Below are positions 54,259 through 61,771 of a stretch of DNA of 64,000 nt, piece after piece (position 1 is the stretch's first letter; the number at the start of each line of letters is the position of its first letter). The position numbers and the translations under genes were made by a program. The notes below the pieces were generated by a model that made no database searches, was not told the origin of the DNA, and saw nothing but the letters and a program-made list of their open reading frames with translations. The stretch is from UBA2336 sp964419145 (GTDB lineage Bacteria > Bacteroidota > Bacteroidia > Cytophagales > Cyclobacteriaceae), in contig CAYQOM010000005.1 of assembly GCA_964419145.1 (NCBI GenBank), positions 200,680 through 264,679 of the forward strand. The letters run 5' to 3'.

Positions 54259-55272
54259 ATGGAATTTTTCAATAATCACAGAAAACTTTTCGGAACAGCA
54301 TTGGCATTTTTTGTCGGGTTAACCATTGTGGTAGCCATTTTGCCAGCCATCAATAATCAACAAAACAATGCACCACTCCCCAATGCCGAGCCATTAAGCG
54401 AAGAGGCAGTTCTCGGCAAGCAAAGTTTTATTGCCAATGGTTGTGTGGCTTGTCACACCCAACAGGTTCGCAATGTAGATATGGATAAAATGTGGGGTAA
54501 TCGACCGGGCATTGCAGCCGATTATGCAGGTATTACACGCACAAGTTTCTGGGCTAATACAGCTACGTTAATGGGCACTGAAAGGACCGGGCCTGACTTA
54601 ACCAATGTAGGGACTCGTCAGCCAAGTGTGGCATGGAATCTATTGCACTTGTACCAGCCCAGGGCCGTTGTAGAGCAATCCATTATGCCGGCTTATCCGT
54701 GGTTATTTGAAACAAAAGAAGAGTTAAGCGAAAATGATGTGGAAGTAATTGTACCAGATGAATTCAGGAAGAACGTTCGTGGAAGAATTGTAGCCACAAA
54801 GGAAGCGCTGCATTTAGTTGCCTACATGCAAAGTTTAAAACAAACCCCCTTGCCCGATGGCAAACCTGCTTCTGAGTTTCTGTACAGAAAGAAAAAGGAA
54901 GCGAGCAGCACGTTACAATCAGAACAGCTTGAAATGTTACCCGATGGAAAATCCCTTTATACCCAAAACTGCCAAGCCTGCCACCAGGCCAATGGTGAAG
55001 GACTTCCCGGGGCGTTTCCACCGCTTAAGGGAAGCCCAATAATAACGGGTGATAATCTTGAATTACTGGTAACCATTATTATGCTGGGATACGATGCACG
55101 ACCTGAGTATGCCGCGATGAATGCGGTTGGTACAGATAATAAGCTTACATCTGAAGAAGTAACGGCCATCATCAATTACGAAAAGACAAGTTGGGGAAAT
55201 AATGCGAAACCGGTATCGGTTGACGAGGTAAGGCAATTAATAGATTTCATTAAGACAACATCAAAAAAATAG
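54259..55272 (+). CDS. Fused CcoO-like and CcoP-like diheme cytochrome c
   Basis: A 337-aa protein starting at 54259 (MEFFNNHRKLFGTALAFFVG), 5 nt after the oxidase stop; an earlier in-frame ATG lies inside the oxidase gene. One N-terminal helix anchors it. Domain 1 is CcoO-like: FIANGCVACHTQQVRNV (heme c), ERTGPDLTNVG and QSIMPAYPWLFE (Met ligand). Domain 2 (about 220-337) is a class I cytochrome c with YTQNCQACHQANGEGLPGAFPPLKGS. In most bacteria these are separate subunits and CcoP carries two hemes; here one polypeptide has two in total. Confidence 0.9.
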   Translation: MEFFNNHRKLFGTALAFFVGLTIVVAILPAINNQQNNAPLPNAEPLSEEAVLGKQSFIANGCVACHTQQVRNVDMDKMWGNRPGIAADYAGITRTSFWANTATLMGTERTGPDLTNVGTRQPSVAWNLLHLYQPRAVVEQSIMPAYPWLFETKEELSENDVEVIVPDEFRKNVRGRIVATKEALHLVAYMQSLKQTPLPDGKPASEFLYRKKKEASSTLQSEQLEMLPDGKSLYTQNCQACHQANGEGLPGAFPPLKGSPIITGDNLELLVTIIMLGYDARPEYAAMNAVGTDNKLTSEEVTAIINYEKTSWGNNAKPVSVDEVRQLIDFIKTTSKK

Positions 55273-55276
55273 AACA

Positions 55277-55513
55277 ATGGAAACAACTGAAGTTTGGTTA
55301 CCCACACTGATTGTAAGTACGCCACAGGAAGGCCGTGAATTGGCTATTAAAATGGCGCGTAAAAGCATTGCGGCTATTCAAACGGATCCTGAAGTACGAA
55401 AAAAGTTACGCCCGGATTATGCTAACAACACTGCTCAGCTGATTGCCTCAGCACAAGTGATTGCTATTGAATTTCAAACCATTGCGGCTGCAAATAATTA
55501 CTGGAAAAAATGA
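55277..55513 (+). CDS. 78-aa soluble protein of the oxidase operon, unknown
   Basis: A small acidic-to-neutral protein without signal or helix: METTEVWLPTLIVSTPQEGR, then a helical part (AIKMARKSIAAIQTDPEVRKKLR and NTAQLIASAQVIAIEFQTIAAANNYWKK). It starts 4 nt after the cytochrome gene, and its stop overlaps the next start (ATGA), so it is firmly in the operon. No family is recognised. It could be an assembly or maturation factor of the oxidase; this is only positional inference. Confidence 0.65.
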   Translation: METTEVWLPTLIVSTPQEGRELAIKMARKSIAAIQTDPEVRKKLRPDYANNTAQLIASAQVIAIEFQTIAAANNYWKK

Positions 55514-55788
55514 AAGCGATGTTAAAATATGGTAGCCTGTTGGTTTTGACGTTAGTTAATAGTAAGGCATGGGCTTGTGAAGCCTGTAAAAAACAACAGC
55601 CTGAAATTACGCAAGGTCTTACCCACGGCACCGGGCCACAAAGTAATCTGGATTGGGTAATTATTGCGGTGGTAACAACGATCACCTTATTGACGCTTTT
55701 CTATTCATTAAAGTATTTAATCAAACCGCAAGAAGCTGGTCCAGATCATATTAAACAATCGATTTTAATCCCAGAAGGAAATGAGTGA
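55510..55788 (+). CDS. 92-aa exported CxxC membrane protein of the oxidase operon
   Basis: A signal peptide (MKAMLKYGSLLVLTLVNSKAWA) is followed at once by CEACKKQQPEITQG, a CxxC in the first mature residues, then a transmembrane helix (WVIIAVVTTITLLTLFYSLKYLI, about 50-72) and a short cytoplasmic tail. The exported CxxC could bind copper or act in thiol exchange during oxidase assembly. The family is not recognised. It overlaps both neighbours: 4 nt at the start and 8 nt at the end. Confidence 0.7.
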   Translation: MKAMLKYGSLLVLTLVNSKAWACEACKKQQPEITQGLTHGTGPQSNLDWVIIAVVTTITLLTLFYSLKYLIKPQEAGPDHIKQSILIPEGNE

Positions 55789-56185
55789 TGATAAAAGCAA
55801 AGTCGTTCTTTTTATGGATGAAGACTGGCTACCAATTGCTGAGCTGACCACGCCTGTTCAATTTGAACTAAACACCAGCAAATTAACAGACGGTGAACAT
55901 ATGTTAAAAATCGTCAGCAAGTCACCCACCGGCAGAGAGGGCATCAGAAAGATCAAATTTACGGTAAGAAATGGCCCAGCAATAGCTGTGGAAGGCATAA
56001 AGGAAAACGAGGTGGTAGATGGCATTGTGCCGCTAATGATTAATGCCTATGACAAAGGCAATCAAAAGAAGTTCATTATAGAAGGAAGTGAAACCCCGCA
56101 AAGTATACCAAGCTGGCTATGGATACTGCTAATTGCCTTTATGGGATGGGCAGCCTACTATTCAATTACAAATTTCAACCTGTAA
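55781..56185 (+). CDS. 134-aa tail-anchored protein of the oxidase operon
   Basis: A soluble N-terminal part with alternating strands in an Ig-like pattern (PVQFELNTSKLTDGEHMLKIVSKSPTGREGIRKIKFTVRNG, about 23-63; AVEGIKENEVVDGIVPLMINAYDKG) is followed by one C-terminal helix (SWLWILLIAFMGWAAYYSI, about 111-129). There is no signal peptide, so the soluble part would be cytoplasmic with a tail anchor. The family is not recognised. It overlaps the preceding CxxC gene by 8 nt. Confidence 0.68.
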   Translation: MSDDKSKVVLFMDEDWLPIAELTTPVQFELNTSKLTDGEHMLKIVSKSPTGREGIRKIKFTVRNGPAIAVEGIKENEVVDGIVPLMINAYDKGNQKKFIIEGSETPQSIPSWLWILLIAFMGWAAYYSITNFNL

Positions 56186-56186
56186 C

Positions 56187-56594
56187 ATGACAGTGATGAA
56201 TCAAGAGAAAAAGGACATCTGCAATTTAACAGACATTCAACTTTTGGTGGATAGTTTTTACAGCCGTGTTCGGGAGGACGCGCTCCTGGCTGACATTTTT
56301 AACGAAAGAATTCAGGAAAAATGGCCCCAACATTTGGAAAAGATGTATCGCTTTTGGCAAACGGTATTGCTGGAAGAACATACTTACCATGGAAGCCCTT
56401 TTATACCGCACGCCAAATTACCGGTGGAACTGGAGCATTTTCAGCGATGGGTGAATTTATTCAATGATACCGTTGATGAACTTTTTTCGGGGGAAAATGC
56501 AACACGAGCCAAGTGGCAGGGAGAACGTATGGCCGATATGTTTCATTACAAAATTGAATACTACAAGCATAATGCAGCAACATCAATTCTATAA
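56187..56594 (+). CDS. Group III truncated hemoglobin
   Basis: A 135-aa globin beginning MTVMNQEKKDICNLTDIQLLVDSFYSRVREDALLADIFNERI at 56187, one base after the previous stop. The proximal heme histidine lies in FIPHAKLPVELEHFQRWVNLF, a pattern typical of group III (Ctb-like) globins, and KMYRFWQTVLLEEHTYHG forms the preceding helices. In Campylobacter the group III globin Ctb is NO-inducible and affects oxygen handling; here it sits in the same operon as an oxidase and Ric. Conversion of NO or O2 delivery is inferred. Confidence 0.9.
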   Translation: MTVMNQEKKDICNLTDIQLLVDSFYSRVREDALLADIFNERIQEKWPQHLEKMYRFWQTVLLEEHTYHGSPFIPHAKLPVELEHFQRWVNLFNDTVDELFSGENATRAKWQGERMADMFHYKIEYYKHNAATSIL

Positions 56595-56608
56595 CAAGCA
56601 AAACGCAG

Positions 56609-56908
56609 ATGGCAATGATTGAAAGCGCTCCACAAATGGTAATTCTAGATATAGGAAAATCATTCAAGGTGTTACAAATAACAGGCAGTGAAGGAATGTC
56701 TATGCCGCCACACCTCAGCACCAAGGAAGCAGTTATCACCATACTGAGGGGGACGGCAACGCTCTCAATGAGCGGAAACAATCATTCATTGAAAGAACAT
56801 GAGTCAATGATCATACCGGCTGGCGAAAAACATTCGCTACAAATTAACCAAGACTTTCAGGCTCATGTAATAATGGAATCTGATTCACAAATAAAGTTTA
56901 TCGACTAA
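56609..56908 (+). CDS. Cupin-domain protein
   Basis: A 99-aa single cupin barrel. The two cupin motifs are recognisable: MPPHLSTKEAVITILRGTATLSMSG (about 31-55) and ESMIIPAGEKHSLQI (about 66-80), with His residues in place to bind a metal, although the first motif has only one clear His. Small cupins of this kind accompany nitrosative-stress and Fe-S repair genes in several Bacteroidota. It ends directly before the ric ATG with no spacer. Confidence 0.8.
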   Translation: MAMIESAPQMVILDIGKSFKVLQITGSEGMSMPPHLSTKEAVITILRGTATLSMSGNNHSLKEHESMIIPAGEKHSLQINQDFQAHVIMESDSQIKFID

Positions 56909-57655
56909 ATGAAAAAGGAGATGAAAATAAGTCAAAATCAAATCGTTGGTCAATTGGTAGCACACGACTACCGTACGGCTGCAGTATTTAAAAAATATGG
57001 AATCGACTTCTGCTGTCAGGGAAACAGAACCATTGCTGATGCTGTTGAAAATAGAAAAATGAATATTCAGGCAGTCTTGGACGATCTGCAGCTTGCAGTA
57101 GAAGCAAAGGAACCAATAACGGATTTTAATTCGTGGCCACTGGATTTCCTGGTAGATTATATTGAAAATGAGCATCACCGTTATGTAGAGGAAAAGTCAT
57201 CGGAGATAAAACCATATTTGAACAAAATATGCCATGTACATGGTGACCATCATCCGGAATTATTTGAAATACAAAAACAGTTTAATACTGCAGTTGGTGA
57301 ATTGACGGTTCATATGAAAAAGGAGGAGTTCATCTTATTCCCGTTCATTCGTAAACTGTCAAAAGCAAAGCACGAAGGCAGACAAATTGATGCTCCCCCA
57401 TTTGGTACGATACAAAACCCGATTGCAATGATGAACCAGGAGCATGAAACTGAAGGAGATCGGTTCCAGCAGATAGATCAATTAAGTAATAACTACACAC
57501 CACCGGATGATGCTTGCAATACCTACCGGGTTACGTTTGCCTTACTTCGGGAGTTTGAACAGGATTTGCATATGCATATTCATTTGGAGAATAATATTCT
57601 GTTCCCTCAATCTATTGAACTTGAAAAGCAGGTAATGGAAAGTCGGATTGTTTAA
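56909..57655 (+). CDS. ric: Di-iron Fe-S cluster repair protein Ric/ScdA
   Basis: Repairs Fe-S clusters damaged by NO or peroxide. At 248 aa it has the normal two parts: an N-terminal DUF542 domain with HDYRTAAVFKKYGIDFCCQGN (about 19-37, two adjacent Cys) and a C-terminal hemerythrin-like domain. Di-iron ligands are in ENEHHRYVEE, HVHGDHH, TVHMKKEEFILFPF, NQEHETEG and DLHMHIHLENNILFP. Its start directly follows the cupin stop. In other bacteria ric is a classic NsrR target, in keeping with the Rrf2 operators upstream. Confidence 0.94.
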   Translation: MKKEMKISQNQIVGQLVAHDYRTAAVFKKYGIDFCCQGNRTIADAVENRKMNIQAVLDDLQLAVEAKEPITDFNSWPLDFLVDYIENEHHRYVEEKSSEIKPYLNKICHVHGDHHPELFEIQKQFNTAVGELTVHMKKEEFILFPFIRKLSKAKHEGRQIDAPPFGTIQNPIAMMNQEHETEGDRFQQIDQLSNNYTPPDDACNTYRVTFALLREFEQDLHMHIHLENNILFPQSIELEKQVMESRIV

Positions 57656-57679
57656 CGCCTCAATTCTTGAATAGTAAAA

Positions 57680-57958
57680 ATGGACATCGTTGAAAATATA
57701 GTAACACATTTTGAAAAATATCCACAGGATGCAAATGGTGAGGCACCTGTGGGATTGTGCCCGGTATGCTGGGGGTATCAGCAATATGACCAGAAAATCA
57801 GAATCTTATTCCAAGACAAGCAGATCGATGTGAATAATCATCGGGATAAGTATTTGCTCGTTCAGGATTTCATTAGAAAACATATTGATGGTATTCACTT
57901 AAAGCAAGGAAAAATTGAAACATGTCAACAATGTGAGGGTCAAGAGTCCTTAAGCTAA
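57680..57958 (+). CDS. 92-aa double-CxxC protein, unknown
   Basis: A small soluble protein with two cysteine pairs, LCPVCWGYQQYD (about 26-37) and ETCQQCEGQ (about 80-88), which together could form a zinc-ribbon or Fe-S site. No signal peptide. I do not recognise the family. It is 25 nt after ric on the same strand and is followed by a gap, so it is likely the last gene of the Rrf2-controlled operon. Confidence 0.68.
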   Translation: MDIVENIVTHFEKYPQDANGEAPVGLCPVCWGYQQYDQKIRILFQDKQIDVNNHRDKYLLVQDFIRKHIDGIHLKQGKIETCQQCEGQESLS

Positions 57959-58274
57959 CAATTTTTTCTTCTACTATTTCCAGTAACCGGGACAGAAATG
58001 CGGTGGAACTGTAGTCAAAGAAAGAGGGGAGTAGCCGTAAAAAAGTTGATGATTTTCCGGACATGTACAATAAGCCAGTTGGCTTGAAAGATCAATTATA
58101 GAACTCAAGGAACAACGCGGATTATCGCATACACAATTGACTGGTCACGCATGCAACCCATACCCAATAGCTTTTGCAAAGTGTTCAAGGACTGCCCAAT
58201 GAGTAAATATGTTTGTAACCTTTCTGCTTCTCACTTACCCTAATTGAAGATTAATCAATCTTACATTATGAATT
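57959..58274. other. 316-bp gap between the oxidase operon and folE
   Basis: No open frame was supported here. The gap holds the TTGTAACC-N17-CCCTAAT promoter-like element at 58213-58244. No clear terminator for the upstream operon was found. Confidence 0.4.
58213..58244 (+). promoter_or_regulatory. ECF-type promoter motif, copy 1 (folE)
   Basis: TTGTAACC (58213-58220), 17 bp, CCCTAAT (58238-58244), 30 nt before the folE ATG. The same two boxes with identical spacing occur at 59612-59643. The form resembles ECF sigma promoters (GTAAC -35), not the TTTG/TAnnTTTG type. Confidence 0.6.
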
Positions 58275-58925
58275 ATGGAAGCATTACGCAGTAACCACAA
58301 AACACTAAAAAGATATATAAACCCATCATTTGATAGCTTAGCAACTGACCAAACAGACGATGCCAAGATTGAAATTATTCGGTTTCACTTTTCGAAAATT
58401 ATGGAAACATTGGGGCTTGACTTGACCGATGACAGCCTTTGTGAGACCCCAAACAGGGTGGCAAAAATGTATGTACAAGAAATTTTCTGCGGACTAAATC
58501 CAGGGAACAAGCCTGAGATTAGTCTTTTTGAAAATAATTACGGGTACAGGTCTATGCTGGTTGAAAAAGACATTACGCTTTATTCCATCTGCGAACATCA
58601 TTTTGTGCCAATCATTGGAAGGGTTCATGTAGCTTATATTCCAGATAAGCAGGTTATTGGACTTTCAAAAATCAATCGATTAGTACAGTACTACGCAAAG
58701 CGTCCACAAGTGCAAGAGCGTTTGACCATTCAAATTGCAGTTGAATTGAAAAATGTATTGCGTCATGATAATGTTGCGGTGGTAATTGAGGCCGATCACT
58801 TATGTGTGGCGTCAAGAGGGATAAATGATACAAACAGTGTAACCACCACTGCGGAGTTTATGGGGCAGTTTGAGAATCAAACCGTAAAGCAAGAATTTTT
58901 GTCCAGGATATATACTAAATATTAG
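58275..58925 (+). CDS. folE: GTP cyclohydrolase I
   Basis: Converts GTP to dihydroneopterin triphosphate, the entry to folate and pterin synthesis. A 216-aa protein with zinc and catalytic motifs YSICEHHFVPIIGRVHVAYIP (about 103-123) and HLCVASRGINDTNSVTT (about 176-192), plus GLSKINRLVQYYAKRPQVQERLT. The N-terminal 35 residues are variable. It sits in the accessory block with stress genes, away from other folate genes, so may be a condition-specific copy. The next gene is 5 nt downstream, so the pair shares the ECF-like promoter. Confidence 0.93.
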   Translation: MEALRSNHKTLKRYINPSFDSLATDQTDDAKIEIIRFHFSKIMETLGLDLTDDSLCETPNRVAKMYVQEIFCGLNPGNKPEISLFENNYGYRSMLVEKDITLYSICEHHFVPIIGRVHVAYIPDKQVIGLSKINRLVQYYAKRPQVQERLTIQIAVELKNVLRHDNVAVVIEADHLCVASRGINDTNSVTTTAEFMGQFENQTVKQEFLSRIYTKY

Positions 58926-58930
58926 CAATA

Positions 58931-59599
58931 ATGCCACAAACCGTTAAAATCATTTCCATAGAAAACCTTACTCACGATGTGCTGAAAGTAGTTGCTGAAA
59001 AGCCGGTTGGATTATCTTATCAACCTGGACAGGCAGCAGATGTAGCCATCAATAAACAGGGATGGGAACAGGAGATTAGGCCCTTTACATTTACTTCATT
59101 GCCTGATGAAAAGTATATTGAATTTACCATTAAAACCTATCCATCACATAAAGGAGTTACCAATGAACTCCTTTCGCTCATTGCGGGCGATGAATTACAT
59201 ATTGGCGATGTCTTTGGCGATATTAAGTACAAAGGTGAAGGTATTTTTATTGCAGGCGGAGCCGGGATAACACCTTTCATTGCCATCTTAAAACAACTTG
59301 AAAAGGAACACAAAATTGGAAATAATAAATTGCTTTTTGCCAATAAAACAAAAGCTGACATTATTCTTGAAACTGAATTCACAAAATTCTTGAAAGACAA
59401 CTTCATCAACATTCTTTCGGATGAAGATCAACCGGGTTATGAACATGGTTTCATTTCACCAGGGTTAATCAAGAAACTCACGGGCAATCAAACCAATTAT
59501 TTTTACCTCTGCGGCCCACCACCGATGATGCAGGCAGTAGAAAAACATTTAGCTGCATTGGAAATTCCTGTTGAATACATAGTTAAAGAGGCGTTTTAG
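58931..59599 (+). CDS. FAD-binding ferredoxin reductase-like oxidoreductase
   Basis: A 222-aa flavoprotein with the two-domain FNR fold. The FAD-binding RPFTFTSLP (about 46-54) precedes a phosphate-binding GVTNELLSL. The nicotinamide domain has FIAGGAGITPFIAILKQLE (about 105-123) and the C-terminal YLCGPPPMMQAVEKHLAALEIP. No C-terminal 2Fe-2S domain is present, so it needs a separate acceptor. Possible partners are the neighbouring truncated hemoglobin or CDGSH protein, which is inference. It follows folE by 5 nt. Confidence 0.88.
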   Translation: MPQTVKIISIENLTHDVLKVVAEKPVGLSYQPGQAADVAINKQGWEQEIRPFTFTSLPDEKYIEFTIKTYPSHKGVTNELLSLIAGDELHIGDVFGDIKYKGEGIFIAGGAGITPFIAILKQLEKEHKIGNNKLLFANKTKADIILETEFTKFLKDNFINILSDEDQPGYEHGFISPGLIKKLTGNQTNYFYLCGPPPMMQAVEKHLAALEIPVEYIVKEAF

Positions 59600-59611
59600 G
59601 GTATTATCCTG

Positions 59612-59643
59612 TTGTAACCTTTCCTTTCCTCGTTTACCCTAAT
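59612..59643 (+). promoter_or_regulatory. ECF-type promoter motif, copy 2 (lipoprotein gene)
   Basis: TTGTAACC (59612-59619), 17 bp, CCCTAAT (59637-59643), 28 nt before the ATG at 59672. Nearly the same as copy 1 including TTTC right after the -35 box. Confidence 0.6.
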
Positions 59644-59671
59644 CTGATAGACAAACAAATATTTCAGAAAA

Positions 59672-60400
59672 ATGAATAATCAAATCAATCATCAAAACGA
59701 CCCCGCAACGACTCGGTCAGAATCTGAAAGTATCGATTTTATTTCTGCAAGACTTGAAAACAAATGGAGCCTGATAAAAGTATTGCTGTTTACACTCTTC
59801 ATATCGGGGCTCACATTGCAAAGTTGCAAGGATGAAGCCATTTTAGCTGACCCGTTAACAGGCGAAAAGTATCAACAGCTAAATCAAAGTATGCGTAAGC
59901 TGTGGTCTGACCATATGCATTGGACATTGGCAACTGTTGATGCTTTTTTTCACAATTCCGATGCGTTGAACGCCAACCTTACCAGGCTATTGCAGAATCA
60001 ACAAGATATAGGGACAGCAATTGTGCCGTACTATGGACAAACTGCGGGTGACCAGTTAGCGGCTCTTTTAACTGAGCATATCGAGTTGGCAGTTCCTGTT
60101 TTGCAAGCTGCTGAAAATAATGATCAGGAAGCGCTCCAAACTGCGATAGCTAACTGGAATCAGAATGCAGAAGACATAGCAAATTTTCTCACCGCTGCCA
60201 ATCCGGATCATTGGTCACAAACTGCCACCGAACCGGCATTATCTCATCATATTGAGCACACCATTGATTACTCAGTAAAAATTCTTAACGAAGATTATGC
60301 TGGAGTAAATGCTTCTTTTGAGCATGCTTTAAACCATATGTTGGAACTCGCAGACATACTATCAGAAGGCATAGCTAAACAATTTTCCAATAAATTTTGA
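59672..60400 (+). CDS. Helical lipoprotein with repeated His-containing bundle
   Basis: A 242-aa protein. A long polar N-terminus (about 33 residues) precedes a hydrophobic stretch ending in a lipobox-like LTLQSC (Cys52), so it is probably a lipoprotein. The mature part is all helical, with MRKLWSDHMHWTLATVDAFFHN, LLTEHIELAVPVLQAAENN, ANWNQNAEDIANFLTAANPDHWS and LSHHIEHTIDYSVKILNEDY. A related soluble family with LWSDHVxWTR is known in Firmicutes as an uncharacterised protein. Regular His/Asp residues could bind metal. It has its own ECF-like promoter. Confidence 0.72.
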   Translation: MNNQINHQNDPATTRSESESIDFISARLENKWSLIKVLLFTLFISGLTLQSCKDEAILADPLTGEKYQQLNQSMRKLWSDHMHWTLATVDAFFHNSDALNANLTRLLQNQQDIGTAIVPYYGQTAGDQLAALLTEHIELAVPVLQAAENNDQEALQTAIANWNQNAEDIANFLTAANPDHWSQTATEPALSHHIEHTIDYSVKILNEDYAGVNASFEHALNHMLELADILSEGIAKQFSNKF

Positions 60401-60438
60401 TTCGCAACGCATAAAACACACTTTCTAAATAGTAGCAA

Positions 60439-60762
60439 ATGGAAAATGTTGAATCACAACAGAGACTAAAACAAACCTTCAACCTGTTAAAATATACGTT
60501 CGTAATTGTACCCATTGTGGCAGGTGCTGACAAATTTACCAACTGGCTTGTCAGTTGGGAACAATATATAAATCCCTCAATTGCAGGGTTATTGCCCTTC
60601 CCCTCAACAATAGTTATGATGATTGTTGGGGTCATTGAAATTGCAGCCGGAATATTGGTATGGAAAAAGCCGGAGATTGGCGGCTATATCGTTGCTGCGT
60701 GGCTTACGGTAATTTCATTAACCTTGCTACTGGGATTTAACTTTGTAGATGTGGCCGCGTGA
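60439..60762 (+). CDS. DoxX-like membrane protein, 3' end shifted
   Basis: A 107-aa open frame with four membrane segments: TFVIVPIVAGADKFTNWLV, STIVMMIVGVIEIAAGILVW and GYIVAAWLTVISLTLLLGFNF are typical of the DoxX-like/DUF group. It stops at TGA 60760-60762. Skipping one base there continues the protein as RDLVMAISAFSMARLSKIAG to 60820, which matches the normal family end and then overlaps the sigma-factor ATG by ATGA. So the gene seems to carry a one-base frameshift, or the sequence has an error. Confidence 0.78.
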   Translation: MENVESQQRLKQTFNLLKYTFVIVPIVAGADKFTNWLVSWEQYINPSIAGLLPFPSTIVMMIVGVIEIAAGILVWKKPEIGGYIVAAWLTVISLTLLLGFNFVDVAA

Positions 60763-60816
60763 CCTGGTCATGGCAATTTCAGCATTCTCTATGGCGAGGT
60801 TATCTAAAATAGCTGG

Positions 60817-61476
60817 ATGATGGTTGTAGAGCAATTTGATAAATTTACAGAAACTGAAATCATTAAACGGATTTTAGCGGGAGAAAAAGCACTTTATGAA
60901 ATAATCGTAAGAAGGTTTAATCCGTGTTTATATAAAATAGGAAGGTCTTACAACTACAATCATGAGGATACGCAGGACCTCATGCAGGACACGTATGTCG
61001 ATGCTTTCAAGAGTTTATCCCAATTCGAAAACCGGTCAAATTTTAAAACATGGCTTATCCGTATCATGCTCAATACCTGCTATCGGAGAAAAGCTAAGTT
61101 CAGTTTTAAGAACGAGTATGCACAATCTAGCATTAATGAAAATGTAAAGCCGATGTTTAGTAATGCTAACAACGATATCAACAGGCACATTCACAATCAT
61201 GAACTGGGGCACATAATAGAAAAATCGCTTAGCAAAATCCCAGAAGAATACCGCATGGTCTTTTCAATGAGGGAAATGAATGGACTTAATGTAGCAGAAA
61301 CGGCAAACCTTCTGGAAATAAGTGAGGCTAATGTAAAAGTTCGACTCCACAGAGCTAAATCAATGCTTAGAAGTGAGATTGAAAAAGCCTATTCTGCTGA
61401 GGAAATCTTTGAGTTTAATTTAATCTATTGCGATGCATTGACAGAAAATGTAATGAGAAGCATAAATGAACTTTAA
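60817..61476 (+). CDS. ECF-type RNA polymerase sigma factor
   Basis: A 219-aa sigma-70 family factor. Region 2 includes HEDTQDLMQDTYVDAFKSLSQFENRSNFKTWLIRIMLNTCYRRK (about 50-94). Region 4 has LSKIPEEYRMVFSMREMNGLNVAETANLLEISEANVKVRLHRAKSMLRSEIEKAYS. A C-terminal extension with one Cys (LIYCDALTENV) follows, like many Bacteroidota ECFs without an adjacent anti-sigma. It is the natural candidate to read the TTGTAACC-N17-CCCTAAT elements in front of folE and the lipoprotein gene. Confidence 0.88.
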   Translation: MMVVEQFDKFTETEIIKRILAGEKALYEIIVRRFNPCLYKIGRSYNYNHEDTQDLMQDTYVDAFKSLSQFENRSNFKTWLIRIMLNTCYRRKAKFSFKNEYAQSSINENVKPMFSNANNDINRHIHNHELGHIIEKSLSKIPEEYRMVFSMREMNGLNVAETANLLEISEANVKVRLHRAKSMLRSEIEKAYSAEEIFEFNLIYCDALTENVMRSINEL

Positions 61477-61528
61477 ATCTTTTACGGTAAACCCCAGTAC
61501 GTAATACAATAAACGACACCTAAAGAGC

Positions 61529-61771
61529 ATGGAAGCAAAAATTGCAGCCCGTCTTCCCGTCAAAGTTGAGCTACAGGCAGGAGTCAGCTATAAGTGGTGC
61601 AGATGTGGCTTATCCAAAACGCAGCCCTATTGTGATGGTGTAGGTCATGTGGGTACCGGCATCGAACCAAAGGTGTTTAAAGTTATCAGCACCCGAGAAG
61701 TTTGGTTGTGCATGTGCAAACAGACCAAGTCAGTACCTTATTGTGATGGCACACACAACAGCTTGAAATAG
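61529..61771 (+). CDS. Double CDGSH-type iron-sulfur protein
   Basis: An 80-aa protein with two CDGSH-type 2Fe-2S motifs: CRCGLSKTQPYCDGVGH (about 24-40) and CMCKQTKSVPYCDGTHN (about 61-77). Each has the three-Cys, one-His arrangement of the mitoNEET fold. Small tandem CDGSH proteins in bacteria are thought to store or transfer redox-active clusters. Located 52 nt after the sigma gene and near ric, it fits an Fe-S protection role. It has no membrane helix, so is soluble. Confidence 0.92.
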   Translation: MEAKIAARLPVKVELQAGVSYKWCRCGLSKTQPYCDGVGHVGTGIEPKVFKVISTREVWLCMCKQTKSVPYCDGTHNSLK

